64,000 bases of DNA from Paenibacillus sp. FSL R7-0204 (GTDB taxonomy: Bacteria > Bacillota > Bacilli > Paenibacillales > Paenibacillaceae). Positions 28,123 to 37,499 of the stretch are shown here, piece by piece; the first letter of the stretch is position 1; every line of letters starts with the position of its first letter. Under the pieces are notes generated by a model that did no database searches, was not told where the DNA came from, and was given only the letters and a program-made list of their open reading frames with translations. The translations under genes were made by a program, and so were the position numbers. The stretch covers positions 1,054,001 to 1,118,000 of the forward strand of contig NZ_JBBOCA010000001.1 in NCBI RefSeq assembly GCF_038002225.1, given 5' to 3'.

Positions 28123-30915
28123 ATGACCGAACTTACGACTACCGTTAGCAAAAGCAACTCCAACAATCTGCTGCGGCGAGACGTACGGTTCCTGGGGAAC
28201 ATACTGGGCGAAGTCTTGGTACACCAAGGCGGCAACGAACTGCTGGATATTGTGGAGAAGATCCGGGAGACCAGCAAATCGCTGCGCTCATTGTTTTTGC
28301 CTGAACTGCACAATGAATTTAAAGAGCTGATCAGCTCACTGGACCCGGAGAATCGCCATCAGGTGATCCGCGCGTTCGCGATTTATTTCCAGCTGGTGAA
28401 CATCGCCGAGCAGAACCATCGGATTCGCCGCAAACGCGACTACGAACGATCTGCCGGAGAGACTGTACAGCCGGGGTCGATTGAGAGCGCGGTTCAGGAG
28501 CTTCGCGAACGGGAATTCTCCCACGAAGAGGTTCTTGAGATCATGAGCGGCATGTCGCTCGAGCTGGTTATGACCGCTCACCCTACAGAAGCTATGCGCC
28601 GTGCGATTCTCGATATCCACAAACGGATTTCCGACGACGTCATGGGGCTGGATAATCCGACGCTGACCTTCCGCGAACGCGAACAGCTCCGGGAGAAGCT
28701 GCTGAATGAGGTTATTACCTTGTGGCAGACCGATGAACTGCGTGACCGCAAGCCAACGGTGCTGGATGAAGTGCGTAACGGAATGTATTACTTCCATGAG
28801 ACGATTTTTGAAGTGCTGCCGGATGTATATCAGGAGCTTGAGCGCTGTCTGAGCAAATATTATCCGGGCCAGAACTGGCATGTGCCGACCTATCTGCGTT
28901 TCGGTTCATGGATCGGGGGAGACCGCGACGGCAACCCTTCAGTGAAGGCATCCGTTACCTTACAGACCCTCCGTCTGCAGCGCAAGCTGGCTATTCGTGA
29001 ATACCAGCGTATTATGCGCGAGCTGATGCAGTATCTCAGCTTTAGTACAAGCATTGTGAATGTGACGCCGGAGCTGCTGGAATCCATTGAGGCAGACCGG
29101 AATATTATCAATCTCAACCGCGTCGATGCCTGGCGTAATGATAACGAGCCTTACCGGATTAAGCTCAGCTATATGATCTCGAAGACCCAGAATGTGCTGG
29201 ACGATGAGAAAAAAGGAACACCAGAGCGCTACGCATCCCCGGCGCAATTCATCGACGACCTGAACGTGATTGACCGCAGCCTGCGGCATCATTACGCCGA
29301 TTATGTAGCAGATACCTACATTAAGAAGCTGATTCGTCAGGTGGAGCTGTTCGGCTTCCACACCTCTACGCTGGATGTCCGCCAGCACAGCCAGGAGCAT
29401 GAGAATGCAATGACAGAGGTTCTGGCCAAGATGAATGTTACACCGGATTACTCCAAGCTGTCGGAGCAAGAGAAAATTGTGCTGCTGGAGAAGCTGCTGA
29501 ATGATCCGCGTCCGCTGACTTCCCCTTACCAGTCTTATAGTGAAGGGACAGAGGAGTGCCTGGCGGTATACCGTGCGATCTATGAGGCGCAGGAGGAATA
29601 CGGCGTACAGTGCATCACTAGCTATCTGATCAGTATGGCGGAGGCGGCAAGCGATATTCTGGAGGTTATGGTCTTCTCCAAGGAAGTCGGCTTGTTCCGC
29701 AAAGACAACGACGGTACGGTAGTCTGTACTCTGCAGGCGGTGCCGCTGTTCGAGACGATTGACGACCTGCATGATGCGCCGCAGATTATGCGTACGCTGC
29801 TCAGCATGCCGATCTACCGCGATGCGGTTCGTGCGATGAATGATCTGCAGGAGATTATGCTGGGATATTCCGACAGTAATAAAGACGGCGGCGTGGTTAC
29901 AGCGAACTGGGAGCTGCGTGTGGCCTTGAAAGAGATTACAGCGACTGCCGATGAATTCGGCATTAAGCTGAAGTTCTTCCATGGACGGGGCGGCGCTCTC
30001 GGACGCGGCGGTATGCCGCTCAACCGGAGTATTCTGGCTCAGCCGGCTTCCACCATCGGCGGCGGGATTAAGATTACCGAGCAAGGCGAGGTTATCTCTT
30101 CCCGGTATTCGATGAAAGGCATTGCTTACCGCAGTCTGGAGCAGGCAACATCTGCGCTGATCACGGCGGCTATTCATGCCAAAACGCCGCAGACGGATCT
30201 GTACGAAGCCAAGTGGGATGAGATTATTGCCCGTATCTCTGAAGTCTCGCTGAATAAATATCAGGATCTGATCTTCCGTGATCCGGATTTCCTGACGTAC
30301 TTCAAAGAGTCAACCCCGTTGCCGGAGGTAGGCGAGCTGAATATCGGCTCTCGCCCTTCGAAGCGGAAGAATAGCGAGCGCTTCGAGGACCTGCGTGCCA
30401 TTCCTTGGGTATTCGCTTGGACGCAGAGCCGTTATCTGCTTCCAGCATGGTATGCCGCCGGAACCGGTCTGCAGAGCTTCTATGAGGGCAAGGAAGAGAA
30501 TATGAAGATCATGCAGCATATGTATGCTAACTTCTCATTCTTCACGACCCTGATCGATACGCTGCAGATGGCGATTGCGAAGGCGGATCTTGTCATCGCC
30601 AAGGAATACGCGGGCATGGGTAAGAACGAGGAGGCGCGTGCGCGAATCTTCGGCCAAATCGAGGCCGAGTTCAAGCTGACCTCCGAGCTGATCCTTCAGA
30701 TCACCGGCCAGCAGGATATTCTGGATAATGTTCCGGTCATTCAGGAATCCATCCGCCTGCGTAATCCGTACGTTGATCCGCTCAGCTACCTGCAGGTTCA
30801 GCTCCTCGCCGAGCTTCGCGCCTTGCGTGAGGCTGAGGGGGATGACGCTGAGCTGCTGCGCGAAGTGCTGCTCACGATCAATGGTATTGCCGCCGGTCTT
30901 CGGAATACCGGCTGA
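28123..30915 (+). CDS. ppc: Phosphoenolpyruvate carboxylase
   Basis: A full-length 930-residue PEP carboxylase, which carboxylates PEP to oxaloacetate to refill the TCA cycle. Conserved sites are TAHPTE (H153), GGDRDGNPSV, GYSDSNKDGG and the FHGRGGALGRGG loop, QPASTIGGGIK, and the C-terminal NGIAAGLRNTG end. GGGGGGAG precedes the ATG. Cytosolic. Single-gene unit with a strong terminator 200 bp downstream. Confidence 0.97.
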   Translation: MTELTTTVSKSNSNNLLRRDVRFLGNILGEVLVHQGGNELLDIVEKIRETSKSLRSLFLPELHNEFKELISSLDPENRHQVIRAFAIYFQLVNIAEQNHRIRRKRDYERSAGETVQPGSIESAVQELREREFSHEEVLEIMSGMSLELVMTAHPTEAMRRAILDIHKRISDDVMGLDNPTLTFREREQLREKLLNEVITLWQTDELRDRKPTVLDEVRNGMYYFHETIFEVLPDVYQELERCLSKYYPGQNWHVPTYLRFGSWIGGDRDGNPSVKASVTLQTLRLQRKLAIREYQRIMRELMQYLSFSTSIVNVTPELLESIEADRNIINLNRVDAWRNDNEPYRIKLSYMISKTQNVLDDEKKGTPERYASPAQFIDDLNVIDRSLRHHYADYVADTYIKKLIRQVELFGFHTSTLDVRQHSQEHENAMTEVLAKMNVTPDYSKLSEQEKIVLLEKLLNDPRPLTSPYQSYSEGTEECLAVYRAIYEAQEEYGVQCITSYLISMAEAASDILEVMVFSKEVGLFRKDNDGTVVCTLQAVPLFETIDDLHDAPQIMRTLLSMPIYRDAVRAMNDLQEIMLGYSDSNKDGGVVTANWELRVALKEITATADEFGIKLKFFHGRGGALGRGGMPLNRSILAQPASTIGGGIKITEQGEVISSRYSMKGIAYRSLEQATSALITAAIHAKTPQTDLYEAKWDEIIARISEVSLNKYQDLIFRDPDFLTYFKESTPLPEVGELNIGSRPSKRKNSERFEDLRAIPWVFAWTQSRYLLPAWYAAGTGLQSFYEGKEENMKIMQHMYANFSFFTTLIDTLQMAIAKADLVIAKEYAGMGKNEEARARIFGQIEAEFKLTSELILQITGQQDILDNVPVIQESIRLRNPYVDPLSYLQVQLLAELRALREAEGDDAELLREVLLTINGIAAGLRNTG

Positions 30916-30967
30916 TGGTTTGCGTTGATCACCGTAGCTGCACTTTACTCTACCGATCTTGTTCTTC

Positions 30968-31030
30968 AAAGTCGGCGAAGCCGCTTTAGGGTTTTGGGTC
31001 TAAAAGTCGGCGAAGCCGCTTTAAGGTTTT
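30968..31030 (+). repeat. Two-copy 35-bp direct repeat after ppc
   Basis: aaagtcggcgaagccgcttta occurs at 30968 and 31003 (35 bp apart), each followed by a ggtttt-type tail, with degenerate remnants further on. Each copy holds a small hairpin (CGGC-gaa-GCCG). It is non-coding. Confidence 0.75.
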
Positions 31031-31105
31031 GATTTTCCGGTCTTAGGTTTTGATCTCTCGGTCTTGAATCTTTGAAGCCGGCCCTAAGGCGCTTTAGAAG
31101 TTCCC

Positions 31106-31137
31106 GCCCACCTCCTAGCCGGAGGTGGGCTTTTTTT
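31106..31137 (+). terminator. Terminator after ppc
   Basis: Perfect 10-bp stem GCCCACCTCC/GGAGGTGGGC with a 5-base loop, then TTTTTTT. It lies about 190 bp downstream of the ppc stop. Confidence 0.9.
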
Positions 31138-31172
31138 ATAGGAAATTGGCGGTCAGGAAGGCGCACGGGCCA

Positions 31173-31540
31173 ATTGTATGAGGAAAACCGAACACATTAG
31201 AAGGTCGTGAAGTCGCATGGGCCAAATACAGTGGGTCCGCATACCGCCACCCGGCGCAATGTAGTCAGTTTTTCGATTACATTTGGACCACACGGCACCA
31301 TCCGGCGCAATGTAATCGGTTTTTCGACTACATTTGGACCGCATACCGCCACCCGGCGCAATGTAGTCAGTTTTTCGATTACATTTGGACCGCACAGCAC
31401 TCGTCCGGCGCAATGTAGTCGGTTTTTCGATTACATTTGAACTGCACAGTACTCGTCCGGCGCAATGTATGCCAAAAACCGAATACATTGGGTGATCTGA
31501 GGGTTATCGGCAAAATGTATGCAAAAAACCGAATAGAAAT
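31173..31540. repeat. Tandem array of 51-52 bp palindrome-bearing repeats
   Basis: Seven partly diverged copies of a near-palindrome of about 26 bp (AATGTA...TACATT, oligo-T or oligo-A centre). Core starts are near 31175, 31258, 31309, 31360, 31412, 31464 and 31514. The last six are spaced 50-52 bp, with a further decayed half-unit between the first and second. The four central units read ...GGTTTTTCGA...; the first and last two carry the centre in the opposite orientation (...AAAAACCGA...). The segments between cores (ggaccgcataccgcc...) are repeated too. It is non-coding; ORFs across it only translate the repeat. Confidence 0.8.
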
Positions 31541-31743
31541 AGAATGAGGATGAAACAGGTGGATGCAAACAAGTGAGGTGCTGCCCTAAGAGGGGCATAC
31601 GGCACGGGCATGCTTCATCTGATAGGAGGTTTTGCCGTTCCAGGGAGGCCGGGGGTCAGGGACCCGGCCGAGTCCATGCCCCACCCCATTGTTGCCTGAG
31701 ATATACTTGGGCAACAAGAAAAGCAGTGGGGGGAACCAGGCTG

Positions 31744-31962
31744 ATGGAGTGGGCGAAGCGGAAATTTGGAACTGTAGGAGCGATAGCGTTCGCCTTTATT
31801 GGCAGATTTCAACCGCATCTAGCGGTTCTAATCAGGAAATCCGCCAATAACAGCGACCGGAAGTCCAAATGTTCTGCGCAGCCCCCGACTAATCAGCCGC
31901 CAGGGGGCCAGGGGGTTCCATCAGCGCAACCCGGCAGCAAGCTTTCCCAGCACATTATATAG
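31744..31962 (+). other. Doubtful ORF over a hairpin repeat
   Basis: A possible 72-residue ORF with GGGGGAACC upstream of the ATG at 31744. It is entirely overlaid by a long inverted repeat and a dispersed-repeat core, and its composition is odd. I treat it as non-coding repeat DNA, not a gene. The whole stretch 30916-32078 holds no other credible gene. Confidence 0.3.
31796..31882. repeat. Long inverted repeat with dispersed-repeat tail
   Basis: Left arm 31796-31810 pairs with 31836-31850 (14 of 15 bases), with an inner helix AACCGC/GCGGTT (31811-31816 with 31822-31827). A tail including aagtccaaatgttctgcgcag (31861-31881) is shared with 25857. The whole looks like an intergenic REP- or MITE-like unit. 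Confidence 0.7.
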
Positions 31963-32078
31963 AAGGTAACAATACAAACCTTGATTTTTGAACACACATG
32001 ATTTACGATTTAAATGCTTGTACCGTGGTCTTCGAAGAGCTGACAGTCCAAGGGCGGCAAGTCTGGGGGAGTTAACAG

Positions 32079-32645
32079 GTGGAGAATCTGGAAGGCAGAC
32101 TGACAAAGCTCGCCCTGAAGGGTGACCAAAGGGCATTTGCCGAGCTTGTGGAACTATATAAAGACAAAATTTATCATTTGGCTTACCGTATGCTGAATAA
32201 CCGCCATGAGGCGGAGGATGTTGTTCAGGAGACTTTTTTGCGCGTCTACAGAAATCTGGACAGGTATGATGATAAGCAGAAGTTCTCGACATGGATCTAC
32301 CGAATTGGCACGAACCTCTGCATTGACCGGCTGCGTAAGCGGCGCCCGACCTATTCCCTGGATGCCGAGATGAACGACCAGGAGGGGATTGACGGGTATT
32401 CGATGATTCCGAGCGATAATGTGACCCCGGAGACGGAACTGCTGCTCTCGGAGACGCAGAGACTCATCTATGAAGCCATCGACAGCCTGCCCGTGAAGTA
32501 CAGGTCGGTGATGATTCTGCGGTATTTGCAGGATTTGTCACTACAGGAGATCGGCGATGTGCTGGATATGCCCGTGACGACGATTAAGACCCGGGTGCAC
32601 CGGGGTCGTGAGTTTTTACGTAAGAAGTTAGGACCCAAATTGTAA
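32079..32645 (+). CDS. sigW: ECF RNA polymerase sigma factor SigW
   Basis: A 188-residue ECF sigma factor: region 2 (AFAELVELYKDKIYHLAYRML, RHEAEDVVQETFLRVYRN) and region 4 (SLPVKYRSVMILRYLQDLSLQEIGDVLDMPVTTIKTRVHRGR). Followed by the cognate anti-sigma gene and then cdaA-cdaR-glmM, as in B. subtilis. SigW controls envelope-stress and antibiotic-defence genes. GTG start with GGGGGA upstream. I see no SigW-type promoter upstream, but there is one directly downstream. Confidence 0.93.
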   Translation: MENLEGRLTKLALKGDQRAFAELVELYKDKIYHLAYRMLNNRHEAEDVVQETFLRVYRNLDRYDDKQKFSTWIYRIGTNLCIDRLRKRRPTYSLDAEMNDQEGIDGYSMIPSDNVTPETELLLSETQRLIYEAIDSLPVKYRSVMILRYLQDLSLQEIGDVLDMPVTTIKTRVHRGREFLRKKLGPKL

Positions 32646-32662
32646 AAATAGATTATTTTTTA

Positions 32663-32688
32663 TGAAACTCCTGCAGGGCAGGGACGTA
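32663..32688 (+). promoter_or_regulatory. SigW-type promoter between sigW and rsiW
   Basis: TGAAAC (32663-32668), a 16-bp spacer and CGTA (32685-32688): an exact match to the sigma-W consensus, 57 bp before the rsiW start. It would give SigW-dependent extra transcription of rsiW and possibly genes beyond it. Confidence 0.75.
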
Positions 32689-32744
32689 TGTAAGTTAAGC
32701 AAGTCTTATGCACTAAATTAGCACGTATGAAAGGATTGGCTCCT

Positions 32745-33359
32745 ATGGAATGCAAACTGGCCGTCTCTATGATGCACGACTACCTGGATGACGACTTGCC
32801 CGACCTGCAGCAGAGGGAATTGAAGGAGCATCTTTTATCCTGTACGGAGTGCCGTGCGAGGTTCAAAGAACTGGAACAGACCGATATGCTGATGTTTTCC
32901 CTGATGCACCAGACACCTGTGGCCTCGGAGGATTTGGTTGGCCGGATTATGGATTCATTACCGAAACCCAAGAAGGAAAGAGCCTTCATCACCTGGATCA
33001 AGCGACATCCGGCCCTGACGGCGGCGTCTATGTTCATTCTTGTAATGCTGATGAGCTCCGTAACCTTTTGGAATCAGGATCGGCAGCTTGTGGTTAGAGG
33101 GGCAGACCTCGACCAGGTTGTGATCAAGGGGAATACGGTGATTGTACCCTCCGGCAAAATTATCTCCGGTGATCTGACGGTGGAGAACGGTAAGACTCAA
33201 GTCTACGGGGAAGTCAACGGGAACGTAACGGTGATCGACGGTTCGCTGTATCAGGCTTCAACCGCCCATATCTCCGGGCAAGTCAAAAGTATAGACCAAG
33301 CCGTAAGCTGGATCTGGTATAAAGTGACAAACATGTTCTCTGAAGTTGCCTACCGATAG
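32745..33359 (+). CDS. rsiW: Anti-sigma-W factor RsiW
   Basis: A 204-residue single-pass membrane anti-sigma factor. The N-terminal ZAS zinc motif (H29-x3-C33-x2-C36, EHLLSCTEC) binds SigW in the cytoplasm. A membrane helix lies near 85-106. The extracytoplasmic part includes repeated beta turns (SGDLTVENGKTQVYGEVNGNVTVIDGS, bactofilin-like), longer than minimal RsiW. Two-step proteolysis is established for RsiW in Bacillus. The ATG at 32745 has AAGGA 9 bases upstream; an alternative start is 32727. Confidence 0.9.
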   Translation: MECKLAVSMMHDYLDDDLPDLQQRELKEHLLSCTECRARFKELEQTDMLMFSLMHQTPVASEDLVGRIMDSLPKPKKERAFITWIKRHPALTAASMFILVMLMSSVTFWNQDRQLVVRGADLDQVVIKGNTVIVPSGKIISGDLTVENGKTQVYGEVNGNVTVIDGSLYQASTAHISGQVKSIDQAVSWIWYKVTNMFSEVAYR

Positions 33360-33394
33360 CTAAATGTTGGTCGCTTGTAGCAGATAACTCATTT

Positions 33395-33426
33395 GCGCCT
33401 CTTTTTCCGGAAAGATGGCGCTTTTT
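33395..33426 (+). terminator. Terminator after rsiW
   Basis: GCGCC...GGCGC stem with an inner CTTTTTCC/GGAAAGA pairing, then TTTTTT. It separates sigW-rsiW from cdaA. A weak TTGCAA at 33471 may mark the cdaA promoter. Confidence 0.85.
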
Positions 33427-33570
33427 TGTTGCCTGAAATTACAGGTTCTTCAATTTACCAGCCGCTAAACTTGCAACCGGAGGCGGAACGTTATAACCTA
33501 GAATAAGATTCAAGCTTAACAGACAATTTACATAAACCCAGCTAATTTGAAATGACGGGGGTTTTCGGCC

Positions 33571-34404
33571 ATGAGCTACTTTACTGACCTTACATGGAAA
33601 GAATCCATTAAAGATATAATCGATATTCTAATTGTCAGCTATATTATCTATAAAGTGCTCAATATGGTGCGCGGGACGCGGGCAGTTCAGTTGCTGAAGG
33701 GGATTCTGGTGCTGGTCGTGATCTGGGGCGGCAGTACGCTTCTCGACTTATACACGCTGAAATGGCTGATGAACCAGATGTTTACGTTCGGGGTGTTTGC
33801 GATCTTTATTATTTTTCAGCCGGAGCTGCGGCGGGGGCTGGAGCAGCTCGGCCGGGGCAAGTTCTTCGGACGAAATGCGGAGAGCGATGAGGAGATCAGC
33901 AAATTAATCGGTGAAGTGATTAAAGCCGTGAATTATTTGGCTGTCCGCAAAATCGGGGCATTGATCGTATTCGAACGGGCCACGGGGCTTAATGAATATA
34001 CGGAATCCGGGATCGCCATGCGCTCTGAGGTCAGCTCGGAACTGCTGATTAATATCTTCATCCCCAATACGCCGCTGCATGACGGGGCGCTGATTATGCA
34101 AGGAAGCCAGATCGCGGCGGCGGCCTGTTACCTGCCGCTCTCTGAGAATCCGTTCATCAGCAAGGAGCTGGGAACCCGGCACCGAGCCGCCATCGGTATC
34201 AGTGAGGTCGCTGACTCGGTGTCTGTGGTCGTCTCCGAGGAGACGGGGCAGATCTCACTGGCCATTAATGGACAAATTGTCCGGGATATCAAGGAAGAAT
34301 CCCTGATCTCGAAGCTGCACCAAGAGCTGAGTGCAAGCAGCTCGCCCCTGATGGAGAAGAGCTCTGCTTTCTGGAGACGGAGGGGGAATAAAGACAATGG
34401 ATAA
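33571..34404 (+). CDS. cdaA: Membrane diadenylate cyclase CdaA
   Basis: A 277-residue c-di-AMP synthase (condenses two ATP). Three membrane helices lie in the first 85 residues, followed by the DAC domain with DGA (171-173, LHDGALI) and RHR (203-205, GTRHRAAIG), both essential motifs and both intact. c-di-AMP controls potassium and osmolyte transport and wall homeostasis. The next gene overlaps by 8 bp, its regulator CdaR. The products act at the membrane as a complex with GlmM, also encoded here. Confidence 0.95.
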   Translation: MSYFTDLTWKESIKDIIDILIVSYIIYKVLNMVRGTRAVQLLKGILVLVVIWGGSTLLDLYTLKWLMNQMFTFGVFAIFIIFQPELRRGLEQLGRGKFFGRNAESDEEISKLIGEVIKAVNYLAVRKIGALIVFERATGLNEYTESGIAMRSEVSSELLINIFIPNTPLHDGALIMQGSQIAAAACYLPLSENPFISKELGTRHRAAIGISEVADSVSVVVSEETGQISLAINGQIVRDIKEESLISKLHQELSASSSPLMEKSSAFWRRRGNKDNG

Positions 34405-35854
34405 ATGGATGAAGAACAACAACTTCAACAAGATCCTTGCCCTGGCTCTAGGGATTATTCTGTGGACCATTGTGCATGTGGATACAGCGCCAACGTACCA
34501 GACTACGGTTAATACTGAAGCTAAGACGATTGAGAATGTCAAAGTGGAGATTGAAGGCTTCGACAGTGAGAAGTATGTACTGACCAAGGATGTGGATAGC
34601 GTCAGGATGGAGGTAATGGGCAAAAAGTCTGATCTGACCTATAAGTTCTCCGATGCTTATCGGGTATGGCTGGATCTGAAGGATGTGAAGCCTGGCGATA
34701 ACACGCTTCCGCTGATGTATTCGACTCCAAGCGGTGTAACCCTGGAAGCTATGGTCCCGAATCAGGTGAATGTGCATATCGAGGCGCGGACGACCAAGTC
34801 TTTTCCCGTCTCGCTGAATATTACGGGAGAGCCGGCAGCAGGATATGAAGTAGGCAGTCCTGTAATTGATCCGGTATCCGTGGAGGTTACCCTTCCTGCA
34901 AGTGATCTTGGACGGGTAGCGAAGGTGCAGGGGAAGGTGGAGCTGGACGGGCAGAATGAGACTTTTAGCGAGAAGAGGCTGAAGCTCTTCGCTCTGGATA
35001 GTAAGGGGAATGCGCTTGAGGATGCGGTCATTGAACCCTCTACAGTAGCGGTAGAAGTGCCTGTTACCCTCCCTTCCAAAACCTTGCCGCTGGACATCAG
35101 CTTCACTGGCAGTCTGCCGGGTTCACTGGTGCTCTCTAGGGTAACGCCTGAGCAGGATATGGTAACAGTGTACGGCAGTGCAGAGACCCTTAAGACCTTA
35201 TCCTCGTATGAGGCAGTGCTGGATTTGAGTACTATCAAGAATGCAGGTACAGAGCAGATGAAGCTGGAGCTTAAGCCGCCCGAGGGCACCGGCAAGATTG
35301 AGCCTGCAGCAATGACCGTAGCGGTCTCTGCGGCGGAGATTACCCAGCGGACCCTCTCTGCTATCCCCATTAAGCTGGAGGGCGTCAGCACCGGGCTGAC
35401 ATCCCGTGTCATAGATCCTGGAAGCGCCACTATGGATCTGACCCTATCAGGTGCGCCAACGCTGCTGGATCAGCTCGACCAGGATAGCATCAGCGTAGTT
35501 GCAGATGTCGGAGGGCTTACGGCTGGCGTTCACGATATTACGCTGCAGGTGTCGCTCCCCCGGTTCATTACCCTGCAGAATACCGCCTCGCAGCTTGTTG
35601 CGAAGGTGGAGCTGGTGGCACCTGCTGCTCCGGCCGCGACTGCCGCGCCGGACAGCAGCCCGGTCTCCTCATCGCCTACGCCGGAGCCCAGTGCTGAACC
35701 TGCATCCGGGGACGAGACGCTCGTAGAACCGACCCCGGAGCATACAGGTGAGGTTATAGAGGAGACCCCGGCGCCGACACATATTCTGCCGGAGACTGCT
35801 GAACCAACGCCGCCCGCAAGCGGAAATAATGCCGACAGTACGGGCGGAACGTAA
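34397..35854 (+). CDS. cdaR: CdaA regulator CdaR (YbbR domains)
   Basis: A 485-residue protein with one N-terminal membrane helix (about 10-30) and an extracytoplasmic part of four YbbR repeats, ending in a long Pro/Ser/Thr/Glu-rich tail (from about residue 410). CdaR binds and modulates CdaA. The low-complexity tail is longer than in B. subtilis CdaR and could span part of the wall. Overlapping start (34397) shows translational coupling with cdaA. Confidence 0.93.
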   Translation: MDKWMKNNNFNKILALALGIILWTIVHVDTAPTYQTTVNTEAKTIENVKVEIEGFDSEKYVLTKDVDSVRMEVMGKKSDLTYKFSDAYRVWLDLKDVKPGDNTLPLMYSTPSGVTLEAMVPNQVNVHIEARTTKSFPVSLNITGEPAAGYEVGSPVIDPVSVEVTLPASDLGRVAKVQGKVELDGQNETFSEKRLKLFALDSKGNALEDAVIEPSTVAVEVPVTLPSKTLPLDISFTGSLPGSLVLSRVTPEQDMVTVYGSAETLKTLSSYEAVLDLSTIKNAGTEQMKLELKPPEGTGKIEPAAMTVAVSAAEITQRTLSAIPIKLEGVSTGLTSRVIDPGSATMDLTLSGAPTLLDQLDQDSISVVADVGGLTAGVHDITLQVSLPRFITLQNTASQLVAKVELVAPAAPAATAAPDSSPVSSSPTPEPSAEPASGDETLVEPTPEHTGEVIEETPAPTHILPETAEPTPPASGNNADSTGGT

Positions 35855-35966
35855 CTTTTCATGTACGTATGAGTCTATTTATATGCACCTGACATACACG
35901 AATTATCGAATCATTCATACTATAATTTATTAAGCTGAAGCAGCGTATTCTAAAGGAGAAAAAAAG

Positions 35967-37307
35967 ATGGGTAAGTATTTCGGAACAGATGGCGTACGCG
36001 GGGTGGCTAACCGTGAATTAACAGCAGAAATGGCCTACAGTATTGGACGCTGCGGGGGATATGTGCTGGCAGGAAATGTGGAAAAGCCTAAAGTGGTCAT
36101 CGGGATGGATACACGGATCTCGGGTCCGATGCTGGAATCTTCACTCATTGCGGGTTTGTTGTCCATTGGGGCAGATGTGATCCGTCTGGGTGTAGTCTCT
36201 ACACCTGCTGTTGCTTATATCACAAGATTGCTCCAGGCGGATGCCGGAGTTATGATCTCTGCTTCACATAATCCGGTGGAGGATAACGGAATCAAGTTCT
36301 TTGGCGGAGACGGCTTCAAGCTGACAGACGAAACGGAGCTGCGGATCGAGGAGCTGATGGATGCCGAGCAGGATGAACTGCCGCGCCCGGTAGGATCGGG
36401 TCTGGGCACGCTGCAGGTGGATGATCAAGCGAAATACCTCTATTTGGAGTATCTGAAGACCACCATCGATCAGAGCTTCAAGGGCACGAAGGTGGTGCTC
36501 GACTGCGCGCACGGCGCAGCTTATGAGCTGGCGCCGCGATTGTTCAAGGAACTGGGCGCAGAAGTGATTGCCATTGGGGCAGAGCCGGACGGGCTTAATA
36601 TCAATGACGGCTTCGGCTCCACACACCCGGAGACTCTGCGTGCAGAGGTGCTGCGCCATGGTGCGGATTTGGGACTTGCTTTTGACGGGGATGCGGACCG
36701 CCTGATCGCTATCGATGAGAACGGCGACGAGGTGGACGGCGACTTCATTCTCTGCATTTGCGGGGATGCGATGAACCGTGCAGGGAAGCTGAAGGATGGC
36801 ACCATTGTATCTACAGTAATGAGCAACATCGGGTTCTACAAGGCAACAGAGAAGCTGTCGCTGAATACAGCGAAGACTGCGGTCGGCGACCGTTATGTCA
36901 TGGAAGAGATGCGCCGCGGCGGCTATAATCTGGGCGGGGAGCAATCCGGCCATGTTATTTTCCTGGACTATAATACTACTGGTGACGGAATTCTGACTGC
37001 GATTCAACTGGTGAATACCATGAAGTCCTCCGGCAAAAAGCTAAGCACACTGAAATCCATGATGACTAAATATCCGCAGGTGCTGGTCAATGTGCGTGTG
37101 CAGGACAAAACCAATTATCCGAACAATCCGGCCATTGAGGCCGCGATCATAGAAGTGGAAAGCAAGCTGGGCGACAACGGGCGTGTCCTGGTGCGTCCTT
37201 CGGGAACCGAGCCGCTGATTCGTGTAATGGCCGAAGGGCCGGATAAGGCGGAGCTGGATCTTTTTGTAGGGCAGATTGTTGAAGTGGTTCAGCGCGAGCT
37301 GGTGTAA
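35967..37307 (+). CDS. glmM: Phosphoglucosamine mutase GlmM
   Basis: A 446-residue enzyme converting glucosamine-6-P to glucosamine-1-P for UDP-GlcNAc synthesis. Catalytic Ser is S100 in SASHNP, the metal-binding loop is FDGDADR (about 240-246), and the sugar-binding GGEQSGH and RPSGTEP motifs are present. GlmM also inhibits CdaA in several Firmicutes. AAGGAG precedes the ATG. A TATAAT at 35921 could be part of its own promoter. Confidence 0.97.
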   Translation: MGKYFGTDGVRGVANRELTAEMAYSIGRCGGYVLAGNVEKPKVVIGMDTRISGPMLESSLIAGLLSIGADVIRLGVVSTPAVAYITRLLQADAGVMISASHNPVEDNGIKFFGGDGFKLTDETELRIEELMDAEQDELPRPVGSGLGTLQVDDQAKYLYLEYLKTTIDQSFKGTKVVLDCAHGAAYELAPRLFKELGAEVIAIGAEPDGLNINDGFGSTHPETLRAEVLRHGADLGLAFDGDADRLIAIDENGDEVDGDFILCICGDAMNRAGKLKDGTIVSTVMSNIGFYKATEKLSLNTAKTAVGDRYVMEEMRRGGYNLGGEQSGHVIFLDYNTTGDGILTAIQLVNTMKSSGKKLSTLKSMMTKYPQVLVNVRVQDKTNYPNNPAIEAAIIEVESKLGDNGRVLVRPSGTEPLIRVMAEGPDKAELDLFVGQIVEVVQRELV

Positions 37308-37443
37308 ACACTCACTGAATTAGCAGGAACGGGTAGCCGGTGGATGGAGCAATCCAATTCGTTCACCGGCTGAATTATTAATAAGGTCATAGCTGTTTGG
37401 AAAAAATGTGAAATGGATGAAAAAGGTTTTCTTCGCCACATCG

Positions 37444-37472
37444 TTGCAAAATCAGTAAGAGGTGCATATAAT
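37444..37472 (+). promoter_or_regulatory. glmS promoter
   Basis: TTGCAA (37444-37449), a 17-bp spacer and perfect TATAAT (37467-37472). Transcription would begin about 37480, just before the ribozyme. Confidence 0.82.
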
Positions 37473-37499
37473 AGACTAAGTGTCATTCCAGAAGGAAAG

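Noticed and set aside
28960..30177. 405-codon ORF on the minus strand within ppc
   Set aside because: Shadow ORF caused by high GC codon bias of ppc; no ribosome-binding site and no recognisable domain.
31153..31488. Repetitive-peptide ORF (minus strand, about 111 codons)
   Set aside because: It is only the translation of the tandem DNA repeat, in several frames equally, with no ribosome-binding site.
31173..31540. Array of palindromic repeats as a CRISPR
   Set aside because: The inter-core segments are themselves repeated, unit length is 51-52 bp, cores change orientation, and no cas gene is present.
31573..31962. 129-codon ORF before sigW
   Set aside because: Spans a long inverted repeat and dispersed-repeat core, with odd composition.
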